NCBI GenBank assembly: GCA_023389275.1 | Contig: JAEWEN010000082.1 | Location: forward strand, 1-48,412 | Length of the DNA: 48,412 nt | Direction: 5' to 3' | Source of the DNA: Bacillota bacterium | GTDB taxonomy: Bacteria; Bacillota; Clostridia; Clostridiales; Caloramatoraceae | Part shown: positions 16,667 through 23,499 of the stretch, piece after piece | Position numbering within the stretch: position 1 is the first letter of the stretch | Layout: each line of letters begins with the position of its first letter | Position numbers and translations under genes: made by a program | The notes under the pieces: generated by a model | What the model saw: the letters and a program-made list of their open reading frames with translations, nothing else | What the model was told of the DNA's origin: nothing | The model's database searches: none

Positions 16667-17227
16667 ATGAAGGTAATAGTAGGAGTTTCAGGAGGCAGTG
16701 GGGCAATCTACGGTGTAGCTCTTCTGAAAGTATTAAAAGAACTTGGAGTAGAAACACATCTTGTTGTTTCAACACTTGGAGAGCATGTTGTTGAACACGA
16801 GTGTGGCATAAAATTAGATGAGCTAAAAAAGCTTGCCACTTATTATCATGATAACAAAAATCTAGCTGCCCCAATAGCAAGTGGATCTTTTAAAACAGAT
16901 GCTATGGTAATTGTGCCTTGTTCTATGAAAACAGTTGCATCAGTTGCTCATGGATTATCTGATAATTTGCTAACAAGAGCCGCAGATGTTATTATAAAGG
17001 AGAACAGAAAGTTAATTGTAGTTCCAAGAGAATCACCGCTTAGCACTATTCATTTAGAGAATATGTTAAAGCTTTCAAAGCTTGGAGTTACAGTGCTTCC
17101 ACCTTCTCCAGGATTTTATAGCCAACCTGAGTCAATAGGAGATATAGTAGCTCTTATTGTAGGTAGGATATTAGATCAATTAGGATTAGAACATAATCTT
17201 TTAAATAGATGGGGAGAAGAAGACTAG
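16667..17227 (+). CDS. ubiX: UbiX-family flavin prenyltransferase
   Basis: Enzyme of about 186 residues that joins dimethylallyl phosphate to FMN to make prenylated FMN, the cofactor of UbiD decarboxylases. It shows the flavoprotein start VIVGVSGGSGAIYG, the phosphate-binding VPCSMKTVASVAHG, DNLLTRAADV, and the hallmark VVPRESPLSTIHLENM. The frame is open from TTG 16637, but AGAGGAAA sits before ATG 16667. It lies immediately before the UbiD gene with a 14-base gap, so the pair is co-transcribed and almost certainly works together. Codon usage is less biased than in the genes before it, as expected for a cofactor enzyme needed in small amounts. Confidence 0.93.
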   Translation: MKVIVGVSGGSGAIYGVALLKVLKELGVETHLVVSTLGEHVVEHECGIKLDELKKLATYYHDNKNLAAPIASGSFKTDAMVIVPCSMKTVASVAHGLSDNLLTRAADVIIKENRKLIVVPRESPLSTIHLENMLKLSKLGVTVLPPSPGFYSQPESIGDIVALIVGRILDQLGLEHNLLNRWGEED

Positions 17228-17241
17228 GAAGGGGGAGAGTT

Positions 17242-18606
17242 ATGGAAACTCAAATGTTAAGAGCAACCATAAGAAGATTAGAAGAGCTTGGCGAAATTGA
17301 AGTATGTAATACTCAAGTAGATCCTAAGTTTGAGTTAGGAGCAGTACTAAGCCACTTTAATAATCAAAAGCCTATACTATTCAATAATGTAAAAGGATAC
17401 AACATGCCTGTTATAGGTGGACTTTACGGTAACCGTGATCTTTATCATAAGCTTACTGATACAAGCCGTGAAGAGAGAATCTTTAAATACATGAGTGGTA
17501 TAGCAAATCCACAGCCAGCAAAAATAATAAATAACGGACCAATTAAAGAGAATATAATTACAAGAAATATAGATATACCAAGAATGCTTCCATGTCCAAC
17601 ATCACATGATAGTGACTCAGGTGCATTTATTACAGCAGGTATGTTTATAGTTAGGGACCCTGAAACTGGATACACTCATATGGCTGTACGTAGATTCCAG
17701 GTTAGAGGCGGAAATATAATCAATGCTTTAATCTCAGGACACTCACCTGCTTTAAGAGAGCAGTTTGCTGAGTTTGAGAAAATAAACAAACCATTAGAAT
17801 GTGCTGTTGTTTTAGGATATGACGCTACATATCTTTTAGCATCACAAATTGGTTCAAGAAGATACGGACTTGACAAGCATCAGGTTGATTCAGCTCTTAG
17901 AGGAGAACCATTAGAGCTTGTTAAATGTCATACAGTAGACCTTGAAGTTCCAGCTTACGCAGAAATGGTACTTGAAGGAGTTTTACTTCCAAACAGACGT
18001 GAAGTAGAAGGACCATTTGGAGAGCTTATGGGATACTACGGTGAAACTGCACCTAACCCAGTTATGGAAGTTAGATGTATTATGCACAGAAATAATCCTA
18101 TATTCCAACACGCATTCCCATGTAGAGAAGAGCATCTTGCTAATGGACTTATTCGTGAAGTTGAAATGTACGGAGCTATTAAAAACGTAGTTGACGTTAA
18201 AGATGTAAATGTAACTATCGGCGGGGGATGTAGATTACATGCTATAGTATCTATTAACAAGGTTAAAGATGGAGACGGAAAAGCAGCAATCCTTGCAGCT
18301 CTTGGAAGCTGTTACGATATAAAACATGTAGTTGTTGTAGATAGTGACATAGACATTTATGATCCAAGTGCAGTAGAGCTAGCACTTGCTTCAAGAGTAC
18401 AAGCATCTCAAGATATTGTTATAGTACCTGGAGCACTAGGTTCTGGACTTGAAGCATCACATGTATACCGTGGAGTTTCAGACAAACTAGGTATAGATGC
18501 AACTAAGCCTTTAAATGATCCAAAAGGATTATTTACAATGGCGTATATTCCTGGATTTGAAAATGGAGTAGACATTGAAAAATATATACCAGGAATTAAT
18601 AAATAA
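17242..18606 (+). CDS. UbiD-family decarboxylase, candidate 4-amino-5-imidazolecarboxylate decarboxylase
   Basis: Prenyl-FMN and metal-dependent non-oxidative (de)carboxylase of 454 residues, the usual family length. UbiD landmarks include DIPRMLPCPTSHDSDSG, TGYTHMAVRRFQV with the conserved Arg, and the acidic active-site segment REVEGPFGELMGYYGE. UbiD enzymes act on aromatic and heteroaromatic acids. Removal of the 5-carboxylate of 4-amino-5-imidazolecarboxylate, giving 4-aminoimidazole, is the step expected here. ATG 17242 is chosen because GGAAGGGGGAGA precedes it; the frame extends to ATG 17209 inside ubiX. Family certain, substrate inferred. Confidence 0.9.
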   Translation: METQMLRATIRRLEELGEIEVCNTQVDPKFELGAVLSHFNNQKPILFNNVKGYNMPVIGGLYGNRDLYHKLTDTSREERIFKYMSGIANPQPAKIINNGPIKENIITRNIDIPRMLPCPTSHDSDSGAFITAGMFIVRDPETGYTHMAVRRFQVRGGNIINALISGHSPALREQFAEFEKINKPLECAVVLGYDATYLLASQIGSRRYGLDKHQVDSALRGEPLELVKCHTVDLEVPAYAEMVLEGVLLPNRREVEGPFGELMGYYGETAPNPVMEVRCIMHRNNPIFQHAFPCREEHLANGLIREVEMYGAIKNVVDVKDVNVTIGGGCRLHAIVSINKVKDGDGKAAILAALGSCYDIKHVVVVDSDIDIYDPSAVELALASRVQASQDIVIVPGALGSGLEASHVYRGVSDKLGIDATKPLNDPKGLFTMAYIPGFENGVDIEKYIPGINK

Positions 18607-18624
18607 TAAGGATGGTAAAATGTT

Positions 18625-18894
18625 ATGAAGCAAGCTATAGGAATAGTTGAAACTAAAAGTTTAGTAGCTGCTATCCAAGCTTCAGATACTATGGTAAAAG
18701 CAGCAGACGTACATGTAATGGATTTTAATTATGTAGGTTCTGGTATTGTAGCTGTTATAGTATCAGGTGAGGTTGCAGCGGTAACAGCGGCTGTTGAAAG
18801 TGCTACTGAAGCTGTATCACAATTAGCTGAAATAGTTTCAGCTAATATAATAGCAAGACCTCATGATGAAGTAGATAAAATGATTAATCTATAA
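18625..18894 (+). CDS. BMC-H microcompartment shell protein (1)
   Basis: Shell protein of 89 residues with one BMC domain (PF00936), expected to form hexagonal tiles of a bacterial microcompartment. It opens with the typical AIGIVETKSLVAAIQASD and ends IARPHDEVDK. The pore loop reads NYVGSGIVAV, so the GSG core is conserved, but the Lys usual before it is replaced by Asn-Tyr. It is one of three paralogues here and begins 18 bases after the decarboxylase gene. Codon usage is AT-rich. Confidence 0.95.
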   Translation: MKQAIGIVETKSLVAAIQASDTMVKAADVHVMDFNYVGSGIVAVIVSGEVAAVTAAVESATEAVSQLAEIVSANIIARPHDEVDKMINL

Positions 18895-18913
18895 TCGATG
18901 GTGGTGAAATATT

Positions 18914-19531
18914 ATGGCAGATTTACTAAGTATAGCAAGATTTAAAAATCTTGCAGGAAATTCAGGTGTGTCAAATAAAAGCTGCTCAAATAAAGTGTCA
19001 AGTGGTTCAAGACTTAACGGTAAAGAAGAAAATATGCTTTTAAGCGTTCTTCATAAATCACAAGACCTTAGTAGCTATATATCATCAGCTTCAAAAACTT
19101 CAGCACCACAAACTACTTCAAATGTATCTTGTGGTAAAAAAGTTACTTTAAGTGAGATGATAAAACCTAAAATGTCAAGTAATGCACAAAGCTCAAAATC
19201 AGCTTCTGATGTATTAAACAGTATGGCAAAACCAGTTGATAACAAATCAGCTCAAGTAGGTCAAAAAATTGACATAAATACTTTAATTTCAGGAGTTAAA
19301 ACTCCAAAAGCAGCATCAGCTTCATATGATGCTAAAAAAAGTACTACTGTAACATTAAATGAACTTGCATCTAAATGTAGAAGCAAAGCTTCAAGTGATG
19401 TAGCAGAAACTACACAGAAGGTAGAAACTGGAGTGAAAAAGAGTGTGATATCAAATGCACTAGGTATAGAAAGTCTAGTACCTAAAATATCACTTAACTC
19501 AATAGGAAAGAAAAACTCCTTTTTCAAGTAA
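18914..19531 (+). CDS. Ser/Lys-rich low-complexity protein between shell genes, candidate microcompartment scaffold
   Basis: I recognise no family. The 205 residues are dominated by Ser, Lys, Ala, Asn and Thr and look disordered. A short motif recurs: KVTLSEMIK (76-84), KIDINTLIS (118-126), TVTLNELAS (145-153) and KISLNSIGK (191-199). The pattern is roughly [KT]-[VI]-x-[LI]-[SN]-x-hydrophobic, with Ser/Lys-rich linkers of 18-37 residues. Two amphipathic-looking segments lie near the N-terminus (DLLSIARFKNLAG and MLLSVLHKSQDLSSYI). There is no signal peptide. It lies between two BMC-H genes. Repeated short motifs in a disordered chain recall CsoS2 or CcmM-type assembly proteins, so a scaffold or cargo linker is a reasonable inference, not a demonstrated function. 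Confidence 0.7.
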   Translation: MADLLSIARFKNLAGNSGVSNKSCSNKVSSGSRLNGKEENMLLSVLHKSQDLSSYISSASKTSAPQTTSNVSCGKKVTLSEMIKPKMSSNAQSSKSASDVLNSMAKPVDNKSAQVGQKIDINTLISGVKTPKAASASYDAKKSTTVTLNELASKCRSKASSDVAETTQKVETGVKKSVISNALGIESLVPKISLNSIGKKNSFFK

Positions 19532-19550
19532 GTTATAGGAGGGTATAACA

Positions 19551-19973
19551 TTGAGAGGAGCTCTAGGTGTAATAGAAGTAATAGGACTAGGAACTGCAAT
19601 TACAGCACTTGATGCAGCTTGTAAAGCAGCTGATGTAACACTTGTTGGATATGACAAGGTTATCGGTGTAAACAAAGCTATTAGTGTTGTAGTTAATATA
19701 TCTGGTGAAGTTGCAGCTGTTAAAGCAGCAGTAGAAGCAGGTGCAGCAGCTGCTACAAAAGTAGGAACACTAGTATCTTCAAACGTACTTCCAAGACCAC
19801 ATGATGAACTAGATATGCTTTTAAATGAGTTTTCAAAAAACCTAAAAAAAAAAGTAACTAGTGAAGAAAAAGTTGAAGAAGTAGTAATAGAAGAAGAAAA
19901 AACAATTGAAAACCCACCTTCAAAGGATGGGAAAGAAGACGCAAAGTCTAAAAAATCTAAAGGTAATCAATAA
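19551..19973 (+). CDS. BMC-H shell protein (2) with charged C-terminal tail, TTG start
   Basis: Shell protein of 140 residues. Residues 1-92 form a BMC domain (ALGVIEVIGLGTAITALD through LPRPHDELD). Residues 93-140 are a highly charged tail, first acidic (EEKVEEVVIEEEK), then basic (KSKKSKGNQ). The pore loop is aberrant, KVIGVNKAISVVV, without the usual GSG. The start is TTG at 19551: SD GGAGGG (19538-19543) lies 7 bases upstream and the domain begins right after it. The tail may face the lumen or cytosol and bind cargo or the neighbouring low-complexity protein; that is inference. Confidence 0.92.
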   Translation: MRGALGVIEVIGLGTAITALDAACKAADVTLVGYDKVIGVNKAISVVVNISGEVAAVKAAVEAGAAAATKVGTLVSSNVLPRPHDELDMLLNEFSKNLKKKVTSEEKVEEVVIEEEKTIENPPSKDGKEDAKSKKSKGNQ

Positions 19974-19987
19974 CACTAAAAGTGTTG

Positions 19988-20022
19988 AACATAAATTTTA
20001 AAATAAAATTTAAATGTTTTTT
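19988..20022 (+). other. AT-rich hairpin with T run before third shell gene
   Basis: AACAT-AAATTTTA pairs with TAAAATTTAAATGTT (2-nt bulge), followed by a T run. It could be a weak attenuator within the operon. GAGGAGG follows as the SD of the next gene. Confidence 0.4.
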
Positions 20023-20042
20023 AATCGAGGAGGTATATTATT

Positions 20043-20324
20043 ATGGCAACAGGACAAGCTTTAGGAATGATAGAAACTAAGGGACTTACAGCAGCTATAG
20101 AAGCAGCTGACGCAATGGTAAAGGCTGCAAACGTAGCACTAGTTGGATACGAAAAAATTGGCTGGGGATTAGTAGCTGTTATGGTAAGAGGAGATGTTGG
20201 AGCTGTTAAAGCTGCTACAGATGCTGGAGCAGAAGCTGCAAGATCAGTTGGAGAACTTCATGCTGTTCACGTAATTCCAAGACCACACTCAGAAGTAGAA
20301 AGAGTAATCCTTAAAGCTGAATAA
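20043..20324 (+). CDS. BMC-H shell protein (3), PduA/CcmK-like
   Basis: Canonical 93-residue BMC-H protein, closest of the three to PduA/EutM: ALGMIETKGLTAAIEAAD, VRGDVGAVKAATDAGAEAA and VIPRPHSEVE. SD GAGGAGG is the strongest among the shell genes, so it is probably the major tile. The pore loop reads KIGWGLVAV: the residue normally Ser in KIGSG is Trp at position 41. That would place a bulky aromatic group at the central pore of the hexamer. Confidence 0.96.
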   Translation: MATGQALGMIETKGLTAAIEAADAMVKAANVALVGYEKIGWGLVAVMVRGDVGAVKAATDAGAEAARSVGELHAVHVIPRPHSEVERVILKAE

Positions 20325-20336
20325 TCTTTTTATTAA

Positions 20337-20370
20337 CTTATACTGCCATAGTAGTCTATGGCAGTGTAAG
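20337..20370 (+). other. Strong intercistronic stem-loop after shell genes
   Basis: CTTATACTGCCATAG pairs with CTATGGCAGTGTAAG (one wobble) around loop TAGT, giving a stem of about 15 bp. No T run follows. As at 16582-16626, it may protect or process mRNA ends and so raise shell protein output over the downstream genes. Confidence 0.7.
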
Positions 20371-20389
20371 CTGAGAAGAGGTAATAATA

Positions 20390-21196
20390 ATGAATAAAAA
20401 TAAATTAACTATGGATATACTTGAAAAGTTATCTATAAAAGTAACAAAAGGAGCATATCCAGGTGTTGAGCCAAAGTATGTAGAAACTGCTAAGGTTCAA
20501 GAATTAATTAATCCAAAAAATAATACAAAACTACTTGTTGTATTTACAGGAAGTAATGTAGCTTTTGAGGATTCTTTAAAAGAAGTTAAAAAACTTCAAG
20601 AACTTGGGTATACAATTGATGTTGCTTTATCTGAAAGTGCAGAAGCTATATTCTCAGTAGATAAATTTAAAGGATTAAATCCTAGAAATATATTTACTGC
20701 AAAGGACAAAATGAAGTACCTTGAAATGGTTCAAGAGGTAGATGGAGTTGTTGTACCTGTGGCTACACAAAATACAGCAATAAAACTTTCTCTAGGGCTT
20801 CAAGATAGCTTTATATCTATGCTATTATGGCAAGTTCTTTGGCAGGGAAAAACTCTTTTTATGAATATGGACGATATGACAACTCACAGAGGTATGGAGG
20901 CTAAATCAAAAATGCTTCTTCAAATGATGGGAAGTTATGTTGATAAGCTAAAAAGATTAGGTGTTAAACAAATATCTACTATAAATATAGCATCAACTGT
21001 TCATAGTAGCTTTACTGCTGATAAAAATTCAAGTGCTATACTTGAAGGAAAATCAGAAAAGCCTGTAATTACAGAAAAAGACATACTAAAAAGAGCAGCA
21101 GGAGAAACTATTGTTGTTCCTCTAAGAGCTATTGTAACTTCACTAGCTCAAGATGCAGCTAAAAATCTTGGTATAAAAATAGTAAAGCAAAACTAA
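20390..21196 (+). CDS. Microcompartment-associated flavoprotein-family protein
   Basis: 268 residues. The central part resembles the flavoprotein/HFCD fold (PF02441): a Rossmann-like start LLVVFTGSNVAFEDSL and an FMN-type stretch VVPVATQNTAIKLSLGLQDS. The N-terminal LTMDILEKLSIKV could be an amphipathic targeting helix. The C-terminal segment ITEKDILKRAAGETIVVPL followed by VTSLAQDAAKNLGIKIV resembles a tail I recall in several microcompartment proteins. It sits between the shell hexamer and vertex genes, so it is probably cargo or shell-associated. The catalytic role is unknown; electron transfer, or a second prenyl-FMN-related function beside UbiX/UbiD, are possibilities only. SD GAAGAGG. 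Confidence 0.65.
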   Translation: MNKNKLTMDILEKLSIKVTKGAYPGVEPKYVETAKVQELINPKNNTKLLVVFTGSNVAFEDSLKEVKKLQELGYTIDVALSESAEAIFSVDKFKGLNPRNIFTAKDKMKYLEMVQEVDGVVVPVATQNTAIKLSLGLQDSFISMLLWQVLWQGKTLFMNMDDMTTHRGMEAKSKMLLQMMGSYVDKLKRLGVKQISTINIASTVHSSFTADKNSSAILEGKSEKPVITEKDILKRAAGETIVVPLRAIVTSLAQDAAKNLGIKIVKQN

Positions 21197-21212
21197 TAAA
21201 GGGAGAAAAGCC

Positions 21213-21497
21213 ATGCATATAGGTAAAGTAATTGGAAATGTAGTTGCAACAAGAAAAGATGAAACATTAACAGGGAGTAAGTTAATGCTTACTCAGCCGC
21301 TTGATATAGATCTAAAAGCTAATGGAGATCCACTTATAATGGTTGATACAGTAGGAGCAGGTATTGGTGAAGTAGTAATGTATACTACTGGAACAGCATC
21401 AAGAAATGCTGCTGAAAAACCAGATGCAGCTATTGATGCAGCTATTATAGGCATAATTGACTATGTAGATGTGGATAAAGATGCCATAGTGAAATAA
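21213..21497 (+). CDS. BMC-P (EutN/CcmL) vertex protein
   Basis: 94-residue pentamer-forming protein (PF03319) that caps the vertices of the polyhedral shell. It opens MHIGKVIGNVVATRKD and contains KLMLTQPLD, VDTVGAGIGEVVMYTTGTASR and AAIIGIID, all family hallmarks. It is the only vertex gene seen here. With three BMC-H genes it gives a minimal closed shell; no BMC-T gene is present in the window. Confidence 0.96.
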   Translation: MHIGKVIGNVVATRKDETLTGSKLMLTQPLDIDLKANGDPLIMVDTVGAGIGEVVMYTTGTASRNAAEKPDAAIDAAIIGIIDYVDVDKDAIVK

Positions 21498-21516
21498 AAA
21501 AGGGGGAGGCAACAAA

Positions 21517-23331
21517 ATGTTAAACATGAAGTCACTTAAAGAGTCTATTGAGTACAGAAAAATGATAGATGTACTAATGGGCGATAAAGATCATGCTGAT
21601 ATCGTTTTATACCATGGAAATGTTATAAACGTTATTACAAAGGAAATTTACGTTGCAGACGTAGCTATAAAAGGAAAATACATACTAGTAGTAGGAGACG
21701 CTGAGAAATTAGTTGGACCTAATACTGTAGTTGTAGACGTTCAAGGAAAATATATCTCACCAGGATTTATGGATTCACACATGCACTTTGAAAGCTCAAT
21801 GCTTACAGTAACTGAGTTCTCAAGACTATCAATTCCATCAGGTACTACAACTTTAGTTGCAGACCCACATGAAATTGGTAACTCACTAGGACCAATAGGT
21901 ATGAAGGCTATGGCTGACGAATGTTCAGTTGTACCAAACCACGTACAACTTCAAGTACCAGCTTTAGTTCCAGACTGTCCAACACTTGAAACTGCATCAT
22001 ACGATGTAACTTCAAAGGATATGGAAGACCTTCTTAACTATCCAAACATACTAGGAATCGGAGAACTTCAAGGATTTAGTAACGCTAAACACGTTTACAA
22101 CAACACTCCAGAAGTTATTGATGACTTAGTTGCTTCAACTCAATATGCAAAAGCACTTGGAAAACCAGTAGATGGTAACGCACCAGAGCTATTTGGAGCA
22201 GAGCTTGCTGCACACATTATTGCTTGTGGAGGAACTTGTTCATGCCACGAAACAACTAGAAAAGATGAGTGTATTGAAAAGCTTAGACAAGGTGTTTATG
22301 TATTCATGAGAGAAGGTTCAACTCAAAGAAACATGGCTGAATGTATTAAAGCTATAACTGAAGAAGGACTAGACTCAAGAAGACTTATCCTAGCATCAGA
22401 CGATATGGTTGCTGAAGACCTTGAGAAAAAAGGACACATGAACGATATCGTAGCTAGAACAATAAGAGAAGGTGTTAACCCTGTTGAAGCTATTCAAACA
22501 GTTACAATTAACCCTGCAACTTACTGGGGCTTCAATGATAGAGGAGCTTTAACTCCAGGAAGACTTGCTGATATAGCTATTATTAGCGACCTTAACAATA
22601 TGGTTGTTGACGCTGTATTCATCGAAGGTAAATTAGTAGCTGCTGAAGGAAAACTTCTTGTAGACCTTCCAACTTACACTTACCCAGAAGAAGTTAAAAA
22701 CTCAGTTAAGAGAGATCCTGTAACTGAGAGAGATCTTGAAATAACAGCTAATGGTTCAACTGCTAGAGTTAGAGCTATGGAACTTATTTTAGATCAAAAC
22801 CTAACTGGAAAACTTGAGTTTGACGTAAGAGTTAACAATGGTGTTGTTCAAGCTGATACTACTCAAGACTGTCTTCCAATCTGCTGCTTAGAAAGATACG
22901 GAAGAAACGGAAACATTGGTAAAGCATTTATCAGTGGATTCGGTCTTAAGAGCGGTGCATTTGCTGAATCAATAGCACACGACACTCACAATATCCTAGT
23001 TACAGGTACTAACTACAAGGATATGATGATTGCTGCTAACAGAGTAATCGAAATGAAGGGTGGAATTGCTATTGCTAATAACGGAAGAGTAATTAATGAA
23101 CTTGCTCTACCTGTTGGAGGACTTATAACTGACGAACTTAACGGTTTCGAAGTTTCAGCTAAAATAGCAGAATTAGAAGCACAAATGAAATCAGAGCTAG
23201 GATGCAGAGCACATGCTCCATTTATGCACCTTTCATTTGTTGGACTTTCAACTTCACCAGAGTGGAAAATCACTGACTATGGTTTAATAGACGTTAACAA
23301 CTTTAAGGTTTTACCAGCTGTTGTTGAATAG
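21517..23331 (+). CDS. Divergent adenine-deaminase-family amidohydrolase, candidate 4-aminoimidazole deaminase
   Basis: 604-residue amidohydrolase related to adenine deaminase and to the canonical copy at 36490. Metal-site features retained are HMHFESSM (His 88, 90), ADPHEIGN, Glu 183 (GELQGF), His 244 (CHETT) and ASDDM (Asp 295/296). The segment GHGPL, containing a ligand-type His in the canonical copy, is GNAPEL here (Asn 221). SCVPATDFE becomes ALVPDCPTLE, and DDKHPED becomes DDMVAED. Such active-site changes suggest another substrate. As the last gene of the microcompartment operon, with high-expression codons, it is the best candidate for 4-aminoimidazole to 4-imidazolone. A second adenine deaminase remains possible. 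SD GGGGGAGG. Confidence 0.85.
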   Translation: MLNMKSLKESIEYRKMIDVLMGDKDHADIVLYHGNVINVITKEIYVADVAIKGKYILVVGDAEKLVGPNTVVVDVQGKYISPGFMDSHMHFESSMLTVTEFSRLSIPSGTTTLVADPHEIGNSLGPIGMKAMADECSVVPNHVQLQVPALVPDCPTLETASYDVTSKDMEDLLNYPNILGIGELQGFSNAKHVYNNTPEVIDDLVASTQYAKALGKPVDGNAPELFGAELAAHIIACGGTCSCHETTRKDECIEKLRQGVYVFMREGSTQRNMAECIKAITEEGLDSRRLILASDDMVAEDLEKKGHMNDIVARTIREGVNPVEAIQTVTINPATYWGFNDRGALTPGRLADIAIISDLNNMVVDAVFIEGKLVAAEGKLLVDLPTYTYPEEVKNSVKRDPVTERDLEITANGSTARVRAMELILDQNLTGKLEFDVRVNNGVVQADTTQDCLPICCLERYGRNGNIGKAFISGFGLKSGAFAESIAHDTHNILVTGTNYKDMMIAANRVIEMKGGIAIANNGRVINELALPVGGLITDELNGFEVSAKIAELEAQMKSELGCRAHAPFMHLSFVGLSTSPEWKITDYGLIDVNNFKVLPAVVE

Positions 23332-23349
23332 TATTTACCTATAGATTTA

Positions 23350-23382
23350 AAAGAAGCTATCTTTAAGATAGCTTCTTTTTTT
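23350..23382 (+). terminator. Terminator of microcompartment operon
   Basis: AAGAAGCTATC / GATAGCTTCTT with a 5-base loop is followed by seven or more T residues. It closes the operon that began at 11705. Confidence 0.92.
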
Positions 23383-23439
23383 ATATTAAATAATAACCTA
23401 AATGTAAGTATTTTGTTATAAAAAAAAGAATTGTTTTAA

Positions 23440-23467
23440 TTGAATAATTGGAAAAATAAGGTATAAT
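23440..23467 (+). promoter_or_regulatory. Promoter of subtilase gene
   Basis: TTGAAT (23440-23445) and TATAAT (23462-23467) are spaced by 16 bases, 33 bases upstream of the chosen start. Confidence 0.55.
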
Positions 23468-23499
23468 TTAAGGTATGATGATTGAATGGAGGTTATTAT

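Noticed and set aside
18625..21497. Ethanolamine or propanediol utilisation microcompartment
   Set aside because: No ammonia-lyase, diol dehydratase, aldehyde dehydrogenase or phosphotransacylase genes are present.
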